Made by a program: the position numbers and the translations under genes. Of a DNA stretch of 24,639 nucleotides, positions 1 to 7,765 are shown piece by piece; the stretch's first letter is position 1, and the number at the start of each line of letters is the position of its first letter. Source of the DNA: JABFRJ01 sp031365465. Its GTDB lineage: Bacteria > Pseudomonadota > Alphaproteobacteria > Rhizobiales > Hyphomicrobiaceae. Under the pieces are notes generated by a model. It was not told where the DNA came from. It was given only the letters and a program-made list of their open reading frames with translations, and made no database searches. The stretch lies in NCBI GenBank assembly GCA_031365465.1, contig JANLYD010000280.1, positions 1 through 24,639 of the forward strand. The letters are read 5' to 3'.

Positions 1-31
1 GCTGGAACCGCCGATCCGGGGCAGCGGTTGA
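1..31 (+). CDS. possible 3' end of an upstream gene (partial)
   Basis: One plus-strand frame is open from the window edge and stops with TGA at 29-31, leaving only nine residues. In hopanoid clusters of Hyphomicrobiales the gene before shc is often hpnE, a FAD-dependent squalene-forming oxidoreductase, so this could be its C-terminus. Nine residues cannot establish identity; the call rests on position alone. Confidence 0.22.
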   Translation, partial: LEPPIRGSG

Positions 32-76
32 CGTGCCGATGCAGCATTGCGGGACACGCGGACGAGCAAAGACAAG

Positions 77-2023
77 ATGTCGTACACCGACCCGATTTCG
101 AAGGAGGCGCTCGATGACGCGATAGCAGACGCCACGACTGCGTTGCTAAACGCGCAGAAGCCTGACGGCCACTGGGTGTTCGAACTCGAGGCCGATACCA
201 CTATCCCCGCCGAGTATGTTCTCATGCGGCATTATCTCGGCGAACCCGTCGACGCGGCGCTCGAAGCGCGGATCGCGACGTATCTGCGTGCGCGGCAAGC
301 GGAGCATGGCGGCTGGCCGCTGTTTCAGGACGGCGACTTCGACATGAGCGCCAGCGTCAAAGCCTACTTCGCCCTGAAGATGATCGGCGACAACTGCGAC
401 CAGCCGCACATGCAGCGCGCACGCGACGCCATTCGAGTCCGGGGCGGCGCGGAAAATGCAAATGTGTTTACGAAAATATTGCTGGCGTTGTTCGGAAATG
501 TCAGTTGGCGATGTGTTCCTGTGATGCCCGTCGAAATCATCTTATTGCCACGATGGTTTCCGTTTCACATGAGCAAAATCTCATATTGGGCGCGCACGGT
601 GATTGCACCGCTGCTGGTGCTTGGTTCTCTGAAACCGCGTGCGCGGAACCCCCTGGGAACAACGATCGGCGAGTTGTTCCTCGCCGATCCGCAGAGTGTG
701 GGCATGGCCCCCCGGGCACCGCATCAGAAGTGGCTCTGGTTCTGGCTTTTTCGGTGCATCGACGTTGTCTTGCGTACGGTGGAGCCGCGTTTTCCGGCGG
801 CCACTCGGCAGCGCGCCATCGATCGTACGCACGACTTCGTTACAGAGCGTTTGAATGGCGAGCATGGGCTCGGCGCCATATTCCCCGCCATGGTCAATGC
901 CGTGCTGATGTACGATGCGCTCGGCACGGCCGCGCAGCATCCGAACATGGTGGCAGCACGCAGCTCGATCGATCGACTGCTTGTCGAGCGTGTCAACGAA
1001 ACCTATTGCCAGCCCTGCGTCTCGCCCGTTTGGGACACCGTGCTCACCGCGCACGCTTTGATGGAAGTTCAAGATGAAGCCGCCACGGCGGGCGCGATCA
1101 ACGGGTTGGATTGGCTGAAGCCACGACAGATCCTGGATGTGAAGGGTGACTGGTCGATCGCCAACCCGGCGCTGCGTCCGGGGGGCTGGGCGTTCCAATA
1201 CGTCAATCCCTACTACCCCGACCTCGACGATACCGCTGTCATCGTGATGGCTATGGATCGCGCCGAAAAGCTGCGTGGCAATTCAGTTTACGAAACAGCC
1301 ATCGAGCGTGGCGCCGAATGGATCTGCGGACTGCAGAGTGCCAACGGCGGTTGGGGTGCCTTCGACGCCGATAATAATTATCATTATCTCGACAACATTC
1401 CGTTTTCGGACCACGGCGCACTGCTCGACCCACCGACCGAAGACCTGACCGCGCGCTGTGTTTCCATGCTCGGCCAACTCGAAGCCACCTCCGAGCCCGA
1501 TGCGGCCCTTGCACGAGGGCTCGAATTTCTGCGGGGTACGCAACGTGCTGACGGCAGCTGGTTCGGCCGCTGGGGCATGAATTACATCTACGGGACGTGG
1601 TCGGTCTTGTGCGCGTTGAACAGCGCCGGCCTCGACGGGGACAGTCCTGAAGTGAAGCGAGCGGTCGAATGGTTGTTATCGATCCAGAATGCCGATGGCG
1701 GCTGGGGCGAAGACGGCACGAGTTACAAGCTCGCCTATGCTGGCCATGAACCCGCGCCTAGCACAGCATCGCAAACCGCTTGGGCGGTGCTAGGCCTGAT
1801 GGCGGCGGGTCAGGCGGGGCACGCGAGCGTCGGGCGCGGCATTCAGTATCTGATCGATGCTCAGGGGCGTGACGGCTTTTGGGCGGAGAACAGGTTCACG
1901 GCAGTGGGGTTTCCGCGCGTTTTCTATCTGCGGTACCACGGATACCCCAAGTTTTTCCCATTGTGGGCGCTGGCGCGATATCGCAACCTGCTGGCCGGCC
2001 GCAGCGTCCGCTTCGGCATGTGA
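77..2023 (+). CDS. shc: squalene-hopene cyclase
   Basis: Cyclises squalene to hopene and hopanol, the committed step of hopanoid synthesis, at the cytoplasmic membrane. The protein is 648 aa, normal for the family. The catalytic acid motif D-L-D-D lies at residues 382-385, matching the DxDD motif that protonates the terminal double bond. Several QW-type repeats are visible, for example the QKPDGHW segment near the N-terminus and QNADGGWGED, QRADGSWFGRW and QGRDGFWAE in the C-terminal half. The ATG at 77 was chosen over an in-frame TTG at 47 because family members begin shortly before the first QW motif and the ten extra residues are polar and unlike the family. The next gene is convergent, only 20 bases away. 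Upstream hopanoid genes probably lie beyond the left edge. Confidence 0.96.
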   Translation: MSYTDPISKEALDDAIADATTALLNAQKPDGHWVFELEADTTIPAEYVLMRHYLGEPVDAALEARIATYLRARQAEHGGWPLFQDGDFDMSASVKAYFALKMIGDNCDQPHMQRARDAIRVRGGAENANVFTKILLALFGNVSWRCVPVMPVEIILLPRWFPFHMSKISYWARTVIAPLLVLGSLKPRARNPLGTTIGELFLADPQSVGMAPRAPHQKWLWFWLFRCIDVVLRTVEPRFPAATRQRAIDRTHDFVTERLNGEHGLGAIFPAMVNAVLMYDALGTAAQHPNMVAARSSIDRLLVERVNETYCQPCVSPVWDTVLTAHALMEVQDEAATAGAINGLDWLKPRQILDVKGDWSIANPALRPGGWAFQYVNPYYPDLDDTAVIVMAMDRAEKLRGNSVYETAIERGAEWICGLQSANGGWGAFDADNNYHYLDNIPFSDHGALLDPPTEDLTARCVSMLGQLEATSEPDAALARGLEFLRGTQRADGSWFGRWGMNYIYGTWSVLCALNSAGLDGDSPEVKRAVEWLLSIQNADGGWGEDGTSYKLAYAGHEPAPSTASQTAWAVLGLMAAGQAGHASVGRGIQYLIDAQGRDGFWAENRFTAVGFPRVFYLRYHGYPKFFPLWALARYRNLLAGRSVRFGM

Positions 2024-2043
2024 TGGCGGCTAAGCCGCGCCCT

Positions 2044-2946
2044 TCACGTCGAGTGCTCTTTCGCCCACGCCGCCACGTCTGCATGTGTGGCAAACCAAAC
2101 GCTTCCCTTGGCCTTGGCGTGTTTGATCAATTCGTCGATGATCCAAATGCGCGAGCGGGCGGTTATGACGTGCGGATGGCAAGTCAGCTGGAACAGTCCG
2201 CCATCCTCCCAGGCTGCATCGAGTTCGCGGCGAAAGATGTCGAATACATCGGCCGGCGGCGTATAGGGCCGCAGGCCAGTGAAGCGATGCATCATGAAGT
2301 AGACGGCATCGTCGCGGATCCATTCGACGGGCAGCTCCACGATGCCGGTGGGCTGGCCGTCCAACAGCAGTTCGTAACAGTCCTCGTCGGCCATCAGCGA
2401 AGAATCATAGGCAAGGCCCATCTCCTTCTCGATGCGCAACGTATTGGGGCTGAAGTCCCATGACGGCGTGCGGAGGCCGACGCTGCGCTTGCCGGTGACT
2501 TTTTCGAGCGTATCGGCGGAGCGCATCATCAGATCGCGCTCAGCTTCATAGGGCAACACGGAATTCAATTCGTGGATCCAGCCGTGGATGCCGATCTCGT
2601 GCCCTTCGGCGACGACGCGGCGCTGTTCGTCCGGATGGATCAGAGCGGCCACAGCGGGAACGTAGAACGTCGCCTTCACGTCATGCTTGTCGAGCAATTT
2701 CAGGATGCGCGGCACGCCGACGCGATTGCCGTACTGTCCCCACGACATGCGGCCGATCGACGTGCCGCCGTCGCGCAGTTCGTTGGTTTCGTGGTCGCTG
2801 TCGAACGACAATGCGATGGCGCAGCGGGCGCCGTTCTTCCACGTTTTGGGCCGATAGCTTCTACCGGCCCGGACTTGATCGACGAGCTTGCGCCAGTGCG
2901 GCTCGGGCCATTGCCAGGGTTCCATGGTCTTGGTGGCGTCGGTCAT
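2044..2946 (-). CDS. polysaccharide deacetylase family (CE4/NodB-fold) protein
   Basis: A metal-dependent amidohydrolase of the NodB/CE4 fold, 300 aa from the ATG at 2946. Visible motifs are the Asp pair in SFDSDHET (D49, D51) and the H-x3-H metal site in EIGIHGWIHE (H121, H125), plus the late CHPHV segment. The overall pattern, with SFD.D.ET early and a long C-terminus, resembles the HpPgdA-like branch. That branch holds Helicobacter PgdA but also cyclic imide hydrolase and PuuE-type allantoinase relatives. There is no signal peptide, which argues against a cell-wall substrate and for a small cytoplasmic amide or imide. It is the last of three co-oriented genes, 37 bases after the dehydrogenase stop. 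An in-frame ATG at 2973 would add nine residues and overlap the preceding gene. The fold is certain; the substrate is inferred. Confidence 0.85.
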   Translation of the reverse strand: MTDATKTMEPWQWPEPHWRKLVDQVRAGRSYRPKTWKNGARCAIALSFDSDHETNELRDGGTSIGRMSWGQYGNRVGVPRILKLLDKHDVKATFYVPAVAALIHPDEQRRVVAEGHEIGIHGWIHELNSVLPYEAERDLMMRSADTLEKVTGKRSVGLRTPSWDFSPNTLRIEKEMGLAYDSSLMADEDCYELLLDGQPTGIVELPVEWIRDDAVYFMMHRFTGLRPYTPPADVFDIFRRELDAAWEDGGLFQLTCHPHVITARSRIWIIDELIKHAKAKGSVWFATHADVAAWAKEHST

Positions 2947-2983
2947 CGGAAAGCTCCGTGGTGGTATCAACAAGGGGGCGCCG

Positions 2984-3742
2984 TCAGAGAAGCGGCGAGC
3001 CTGTCACGGGCAACGTCTGGCCGGTGATCCAGGATGCGTAGCTCGAAGACAAGAAAAGCACGGCATGCGCGATGTCATCGGGCTCACCCATGCGGCGCAT
3101 AGCGATGTTGGCCGCAAAGTTATTGCGAAACTCGTCGGAGTAGCTGTTCCACTGGCGCTCGTAGTCGGGGCTGGTGGCCATAAAGCCGGGCGCGACCGAA
3201 TTGACTGTGATCCCGAAAGTGCCCAGTTCTTGCGAGAGCTGCTTCACGAGGCCGATCTGGGCGTGCTTGGCTGCTGCGTAACTCTGGATGCCGGTGAGGC
3301 TGGTGGCGAGGCCAGCTCGGCTGGAGATCGTGACGATGCGTCCGCCGCCGCTCGCTTTCATGCCCGTCGAAACCGCTTGGGCGAGCAGGAAGCAGCCGGT
3401 GAGGTTGACGTCGACCACGTCGCGGAATTGCTCGACCGTGACGTTTTCGAGTGGCTGGGGGCGCTGACCCCGCACGCCGCCCGCGACGTAGACCAACACG
3501 TCGAAGGGGCCGTAGGTGTCTACCAGAGCCTTTACGGAGACGGGATCGGTGACGTCGATCTTGCAGGTCGTGACCGTGCCGCCGCTCGGGTCTGAGCCTT
3601 GCAGATCGGCCAGTGCGTGGTCCAGCAGGTCGGCCGCGACAACGGCACCGCCACGAATGGCAAACGCCTTGGTTATCGCATGTCCGATGCCACGAGCGGC
3701 GCCGACCACGAGGATGCTCTTGCCTTTAAATCCGATATGCAC
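2984..3742 (-). CDS. SDR family NAD(P)-dependent oxidoreductase
   Basis: A classical short-chain dehydrogenase/reductase of 252 aa. The nucleotide-binding GAARGIG motif is at residues 14-20, the structural Asn in DVNLTG at 113, and the catalytic Ser140, Tyr155 and Lys159 (SYAAAK) are all present. The Asp at the end of the second strand (VVAADLL) suggests a preference for NAD over NADP. The usual C-terminal TGQ..xVDGG ending is changed to TGQTLPVTGS. It starts nine bases after the transporter stop and is followed by the deacylase, so it is almost certainly co-transcribed. It probably oxidises or reduces an intermediate of whatever the transporter imports; the substrate cannot be read from the sequence. 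Confidence 0.92.
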   Translation of the reverse strand: MHIGFKGKSILVVGAARGIGHAITKAFAIRGGAVVAADLLDHALADLQGSDPSGGTVTTCKIDVTDPVSVKALVDTYGPFDVLVYVAGGVRGQRPQPLENVTVEQFRDVVDVNLTGCFLLAQAVSTGMKASGGGRIVTISSRAGLATSLTGIQSYAAAKHAQIGLVKQLSQELGTFGITVNSVAPGFMATSPDYERQWNSYSDEFRNNFAANIAMRRMGEPDDIAHAVLFLSSSYASWITGQTLPVTGSPLL

Positions 3743-3751
3743 GGTGACGCC

Positions 3752-5014
3752 TCAGGCGAGATCTTCGTGGGCGGTTTCCTTGAGGGTGAGGATGAGCAGC
3801 AGTGACACGACTGCAGCAGCCATCAGATAGAATGTGTGGGCCAACGGCGACTGGAACCGATCGATCAGCCAGACGGAGATGAAGGGCGCAAAACCGCCGA
3901 AGATGGCGACGGAGAGTGCGTAACCTGCGGTCATCCAGGTGGAGCGGCTGCGCGTCGGAAATATCTCGGCGATCGCTGCGGGGCCCGGTCCTGAGAACAT
4001 CGAGATCAGCAAAGCGAACAGCATCTGCACGGCAATGAGTTCGCCGACGCCGACACCCGACAAGAGATACGCGAAGATCGGATAGGGCAGCACGATGAAA
4101 GCGGCGCAGCAGGCGAGCAAAAGCGGCTTGCGGCCAATGCGATCCGACAGGGCGCCCATCAACGGGATGCAAAGCATCAGCACGATCAGGCCGGCTGTGT
4201 TGGCCCACAGCGCGGCGGCGGTGGAGAGCTTGAGATATTTCTGCGTATAGGTCGGCATATAGCTGAGCAGAATGTAGAAGCAGACAGTCCAGGCGACGGT
4301 GAAAGCGAAGGCGCGCAAGCCGAGCGTGAAGCCGCTCGCGTCACCAACTGCTGCGACTGTCTTATGCGCGGCGCTTTCGTACGCGGGCGTTTCCTTGATG
4401 GTGCGGCGCATGTACATGCCGACCGGGCCGAGTATGCCACCTAGCAAGAACATTACGCGCCAGCCCCAGTCTTCCATCTGGCTGGTTGTGAAAAGCGTGT
4501 TGAAGAGTGCTGCCACGCCGGAGCCGAGCAGCAGGCCGGCGACGACGCTCATCTGCTGGAAGCTGCCGTACCAGCCGCGCTGACCTTTCGGCGCCCACTC
4601 GACAATATAGGCGGTGGAGCCGCCCCATTCGCCGCCGGCGGAAAAGCCCTGCATGAGGCGTGCGAGCACGAGTAGCAGCGGCGCGACGAAACCGATGGAA
4701 GCGTAGGTCGGAAGAATGCCGACCAAAACGGTGCCGGCGGCCATCAGGAAGATGGTGAGTAGCAAGGCTGCTTTGCGGCCGTGCGTGTCGCCATAGCGGC
4801 CGATGATGACGCCACCTAGTGGGCGAGCCACGAACCCGAGGCCGTAGGCGAGAAAGGTTGCAAGCAGTGCGGAGACGTCGTCAGTGGATGGAAAAAATTT
4901 CTTGGCGATGATGGCCGCGACGAAAGCGTAGACGGAGAAGTCATACCATTCGAGCACGTTCCCGATCACGGCGGCCCTCACGGCCTTCTTACTTTCCAAC
5001 TCGCTCGGTCCCAT
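3752..5014 (-). CDS. MFS transporter, metabolite:H+ symporter (MHS) family
   Basis: A 420-aa major facilitator protein of the MHS branch, which includes ProP, ShiA, KgtP and citrate carriers and imports organic acids or zwitterions with protons. The branch signature GNVLEWYDFSVYAF is near residues 18-31, and the loop motif GRYGDTHGRKAALL between helices 2 and 3 and its counterpart DRIGRKPLLLA in the second half are intact. About twelve hydrophobic segments can be followed. It is the first gene of a minus-strand cluster with the dehydrogenase nine bases downstream, so its cargo is likely to be their substrate or precursor. A 17-bp inverted repeat lies about 105 bases upstream. Confidence 0.92.
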   Translation of the reverse strand: MGPSELESKKAVRAAVIGNVLEWYDFSVYAFVAAIIAKKFFPSTDDVSALLATFLAYGLGFVARPLGGVIIGRYGDTHGRKAALLLTIFLMAAGTVLVGILPTYASIGFVAPLLLVLARLMQGFSAGGEWGGSTAYIVEWAPKGQRGWYGSFQQMSVVAGLLLGSGVAALFNTLFTTSQMEDWGWRVMFLLGGILGPVGMYMRRTIKETPAYESAAHKTVAAVGDASGFTLGLRAFAFTVAWTVCFYILLSYMPTYTQKYLKLSTAAALWANTAGLIVLMLCIPLMGALSDRIGRKPLLLACCAAFIVLPYPIFAYLLSGVGVGELIAVQMLFALLISMFSGPGPAAIAEIFPTRSRSTWMTAGYALSVAIFGGFAPFISVWLIDRFQSPLAHTFYLMAAAVVSLLLILTLKETAHEDLA

Positions 5015-5118
5015 AGTGTCCCCCGTCAGTAGCCTGCCGCGCTTAAGTCATTGGCGCAGTCTGCGGCGGCCCGTCGCAGGGGACAAGAGCGGACCGTGCC
5101 TGGTCAGCCGCAAGATCA

Positions 5119-5135
5119 TGCATGACTGCCATGCA
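5119..5135. promoter_or_regulatory. inverted repeat, possible operator of the transporter operon
   Basis: TGCATG, five bases, then CATGCA form a perfect two-arm repeat of 17 bp, the size of a dimeric repressor site. It lies between the tRNA gene and the start of the MHS transporter at 5014. No regulator gene is adjacent, so the link is positional only. Confidence 0.3.
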
Positions 5136-5192
5136 AGGCTCGTCCCTCGGACTGCTTTGGGAGAAGTGAACCTCAATGCCGTTGGCAGGACA

Positions 5193-5268
5193 TGGTGGGC
5201 CCGGAGGGACTCGAACCCCCAACCAGACGGTTATGAGCCGTCAGCTCTAACCATTGAGCTACAGGCCC
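5193..5268 (-). tRNA. tRNA with CAU anticodon, probably tRNA-Ile2 (or tRNA-Met)
   Basis: Read on the minus strand, a full 76-nt cloverleaf is present. The acceptor stem pairs GGGCCTG with CGGGCCC (one G-T wobble), the discriminator is A, and the CCA end is encoded (complement at 5193-5195). The D arm contains TAGCTCAATGGTTAGAGC, the anticodon stem is GACGG/CCGTC with loop CTCATAA and anticodon CAT, and the T arm contains GGTTCGAGTCC. A CAU anticodon can be initiator Met, elongator Met or Ile2 (lysidine at position 34). The initiator is excluded because the anticodon stem lacks three consecutive G-C pairs and the first acceptor pair is G-C. C4-G69 and C5-G68 and the D-loop resemble Ile2, but elongator Met is not excluded. 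Confidence 0.95.
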
Positions 5269-5660
5269 CAGCCATGCGGGCAGCGTGCGCGGCCGCGCCG
5301 TCTATAGCATCAGCCGTGCCGGGTGTAAGCCCGCTTTTTGCCGGGAACGCTTTGCTTTGCCGCCGATGGGGTCTATACGCCCATTCAGCTTGACAGGCGC
5401 GATAGCGAGTTTGAGTGTGGATGTCATTCTCGCATGGGCTGTGCGCGTGGCGGATTATTAGATTTTGGAGTGATGTCATTGCTGCGCCGCCTCGTAAACG
5501 GTACCGCGCGTTTGACGTGCATGCGCGTGCCCGAAGCCGATTGGCATCCCCTCAATCGCTTGGCGCGCTTGAATAGGCCATCGTATGCTTTCGTGGTCTG
5601 GGTCGTCGCTCAGAAATAGCATGGGATTGCCTGCGCCGTGAGTTCGCTGCGATCCCGATC
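5269..5660. other. intergenic region without a recognisable gene
   Basis: 392 bases between the tRNA and the flavin oxidoreductase. Apart from the tRNA promoter at 5301-5328, nothing conserved was recognised. The open frames here have no family resemblance and a composition typical of chance high-GC frames. A TTGACA at 5390-5395 could be a -35 element for rightward transcription, but no convincing -10 follows it. Confidence 0.6.
5301..5328 (-). promoter_or_regulatory. likely sigma-70 type promoter of the tRNA gene
   Basis: On the minus strand TTACAC is followed by a 16-base spacer and TATAGA, ending 33 bases before the mature tRNA 5' end. This is a good match to housekeeping -35 and -10 elements with a normal short tRNA leader. 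Confidence 0.5.
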
Positions 5661-6812
5661 ATGAAAAATGTCGTTCTCGTCGGCGCGGGCCATGCGCATG
5701 TCGGCGTACTCCGCGCATTTGGGTCAAATCCAGTGCCCGGTGTGCGGTTGACGCTGATTACGCGAGCGTTGCAGACTCCGTATTCCGGCATGCTGCCCGG
5801 GATGATCGCGGGTCATTACACCGCCGACCAAGCCCACATCGACACCGGTCTCCTTTGTGGCTTCGCAGATGCGCGCCTTTATCATAGCGAGGCGATCGGC
5901 CTCGATCCGGTGGCAAAAGTGATTCATTGCAACAAGCGTGCGCCAGTACCCTATGACATCGCCTCGCTGGATATCGGCTCGACACCGGGCATGCAAAATA
6001 TTTCCGGCGTCGCCGCGCACGCCATTCCCGTCAAACCCGTCGATGGATTCCTGCAGCGCTTCGATGCCGCTCGCGCGCGTATTCTCGCAAACCGCTCTCC
6101 GCAACGCATCGGCATGATCGGCGCGGGTGCGGGTGGCGTCGAGTTGCTGCTGGCATTGCAATGGTGCCTGCTGGCCGACTTGCGCAAGGCGGGTCGGGAC
6201 GCGGCTCATCTCGCCTTCATCGTCGTCACGCCGGGGGATGAAGTGCTGGCTTCGATGCCCGCAAAAATGCGGCGACGTTTCACTGAGATCATGCGCACAC
6301 GCAACATCGAGATCGTGGCTGGCAGCAAGGTCACCGCCGTCGAACCGGGCGTGGCTATTCTCGACGGCGGCCGGCGTTTGCCGCTCGACGAAATCTTTTG
6401 GACCACGCGGGCCGAACCGGCGGGATGGCTGCGCCAGACAGGATTAGCGCTCGATCGCGAAGGCTTCGTCCGGGTTCGTCAGACGTTGCAGACGATGGCG
6501 TTCGACGACATATTCGCCGTCGGCGATGTTGCGGCCATCGAGGGTTACGACGTTCCCAAATCCGGCGTCTATGCGGTGCGCTCGGCCGGGTCGCTCGAGC
6601 GCAACATTCGCAATCTCATCGCTGGTGCGCCGCTCACGACCTACACGCCGCAACGCAATGCGCTGTATCTGATCTCGACCGGCGATCGGCATGCGATCGG
6701 AACGCGGAATGGCGTCACGTTCGAGGGGGCGTGGGTGTGGTGGCTCAAAGACTGGATCGATCGCCGCTTCATGGACGCTTACAAAAATCTTCCCGCCAAG
6801 TCGGCGCCGTAG
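5661..6812 (+). CDS. FAD/NAD(P)-dependent oxidoreductase, SelD-N-terminal-like (NDH-2 fold)
   Basis: A 383-aa two-dinucleotide-binding-domain flavoprotein. The FAD Rossmann motif VVLVGAGHAHVGVL is at the extreme N-terminus and the second nucleotide motif IGMIGAGAGGVELLLAL is near residue 155. A C-terminal FAD contact is seen in DDIFAVGDVAAI. The GAGHAHV signature and the TPYSGMLPGMIAGHY segment are typical of the pyridine nucleotide-disulfide family that elsewhere forms the N-terminal half of SelD fusions and resembles type II NADH dehydrogenases. Here the protein stands alone: no selD follows. There are no redox-active CxxxxC cysteines and no C-terminal membrane anchor. It converges with a small membrane protein 23 bases away. 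The electron acceptor is unknown. Confidence 0.85.
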   Translation: MKNVVLVGAGHAHVGVLRAFGSNPVPGVRLTLITRALQTPYSGMLPGMIAGHYTADQAHIDTGLLCGFADARLYHSEAIGLDPVAKVIHCNKRAPVPYDIASLDIGSTPGMQNISGVAAHAIPVKPVDGFLQRFDAARARILANRSPQRIGMIGAGAGGVELLLALQWCLLADLRKAGRDAAHLAFIVVTPGDEVLASMPAKMRRRFTEIMRTRNIEIVAGSKVTAVEPGVAILDGGRRLPLDEIFWTTRAEPAGWLRQTGLALDREGFVRVRQTLQTMAFDDIFAVGDVAAIEGYDVPKSGVYAVRSAGSLERNIRNLIAGAPLTTYTPQRNALYLISTGDRHAIGTRNGVTFEGAWVWWLKDWIDRRFMDAYKNLPAKSAP

Positions 6813-6835
6813 CGTGCGGCAATCGCGGTGGCTGC

Positions 6836-7192
6836 TCAGGGTGCCGTGGGACGGCCGAGCCATGCCCACGCGGCGCCGAACGGCAGCGTCATGACGAACA
6901 CGCCGGCTGCCGCACGCGCCGTGTCGATCGCCAAGCTGAAATGCAGGCGCGCCGCCAGCCACAACAGTGCAATTCCAGCCACTGCGCCTGCGAATGCGGC
7001 GATGCCGAGCTTGGCCGGTTGGTCGGCCTTGCGCCCCAAGGCAAAGGCGACCGCGATGGCTGCGGGATTGAAGGCGGCCCAGGCGAGTTCGCCCCACAGG
7101 TCCACGTTCGGTTGCAAGTCCGGCAGCGGCATCGGCTGAGCTACCTGCAACACGACGGCGAGCACGAGGGCCGCCGGCAGCACGCCACTCAA
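6836..7192 (-). CDS. small hydrophobic membrane protein, unknown function
   Basis: About 118 aa if the TTG at 7192 is used. That TTG overlaps the stop codon of the chorismate mutase gene by four bases, which suggests translational coupling; a GTG at 7183 would give 115 aa and no overlap. The sequence has three to four hydrophobic stretches: residues 3-17, 34-50, 60-80 and 92-112 approximately, the last being AAAGVFVMTLPFGAAWAWLG. The longer frame running to 7528 is a shadow of the chorismate mutase and is Arg-rich, so it is excluded. No family is recognised. The coupling suggests co-expression with the mutase, but not a shared function. Confidence 0.65.
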   Translation of the reverse strand: MSGVLPAALVLAVVLQVAQPMPLPDLQPNVDLWGELAWAAFNPAAIAVAFALGRKADQPAKLGIAAFAGAVAGIALLWLAARLHFSLAIDTARAAAGVFVMTLPFGAAWAWLGRPTAP

Positions 7193-7578
7193 ATTCCCGA
7201 CCCCGGTGCGCTGCCACCGCTGTCGCGTCCAGGCGTCGCCTTGGCCTCGATGTCGGGCCGCAGCTTTTCTTCTTCGTATTGGATGAACCAGCCGATCATC
7301 TGCCGCCACAGCGCCTCGCACAACTCCGGCGGTACGCCACGATCGGTCGCACGCGCGCGCACCCGGTCGATCACCTGCTGGTTGCGCCAGGGCACGTTGG
7401 CTTCTGCATTCTGCGTTAGTTTGATCTGCCAGGCGCGCTCGACGTAGGCGAAGCGCTCGCCGATGAGATCGACCAGCGCACTGTCCAGCCGGTCGATCTC
7501 GACGCGGACATGGGACAATTCCGAGCACTCCTGCGGCCGGCGTGACGACGATATGGGGGAGGGTGGAGGGATGGACAT
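7189..7578 (-). CDS. chorismate mutase, PchB (isochorismate-pyruvate lyase)-like AroQ fold
   Basis: A 129-aa all-helical AroQ-type protein. The N-terminal half RPQECSEL..VR.EIDRLD.ALVDLIGERF aligns well with Pseudomonas PchB (P-x-x-C then R, ID.LD and R), and the C-terminal GWFIQYEE segment matches its last helix. Arg25, Lys53 and Arg65 are candidate active-site residues. The family converts chorismate to prephenate; PchB itself also splits isochorismate to salicylate and pyruvate. No isochorismate synthase or siderophore gene is nearby, so the mutase role is more likely. The ATG at 7578 was chosen over 7602 because homologues start close to the PxxC motif. The gene is divergent from the radical SAM gene and overlaps the small membrane protein downstream. 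Confidence 0.88.
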   Translation of the reverse strand: MSIPPPSPISSSRRPQECSELSHVRVEIDRLDSALVDLIGERFAYVERAWQIKLTQNAEANVPWRNQQVIDRVRARATDRGVPPELCEALWRQMIGWFIQYEEEKLRPDIEAKATPGRDSGGSAPGSGI

Positions 7579-7765
7579 CGGGACGGCCTGTCTCAACTGC
7601 ATTTTATGCCGCGAGAGGCCACGGATCGGCGGCTCAGGTCAAGAGGGCGGTGCGGGACGAGGCAGTTCCGGCGCGGTCGTCGACGAAATGCCGTGCCGCG
7701 CGAACCGCGCTGGGGGTGCCCGAGGCGGAGTTGCACCCGACCCCGGAAGCGCCTAAATCGCCGCC

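Noticed and set aside
505..1198. Overlapping long frames within shc on both strands
   Set aside because: They are alternative-frame shadows of a well-conserved cyclase; the compositions are Arg/Ala-rich and match no family.
5016..5393. Plus-strand frame of 125 codons across the tRNA
   Set aside because: It runs through the tRNA antisense and has no resemblance to a protein family.
5338..5619. 93-codon plus-strand frame before the flavin oxidoreductase
   Set aside because: No ribosome site, no recognisable motif and no coding-like composition.
6398..7447. 349-codon plus-strand frame over the oxidoreductase end and the mutase region
   Set aside because: It is Arg-rich, in a different frame from the oxidoreductase and antisense to the mutase.
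7463..7756. Plus-strand frame opposite the chorismate mutase start
   Set aside because: It is antisense to a family-conserved gene and lacks any motif.
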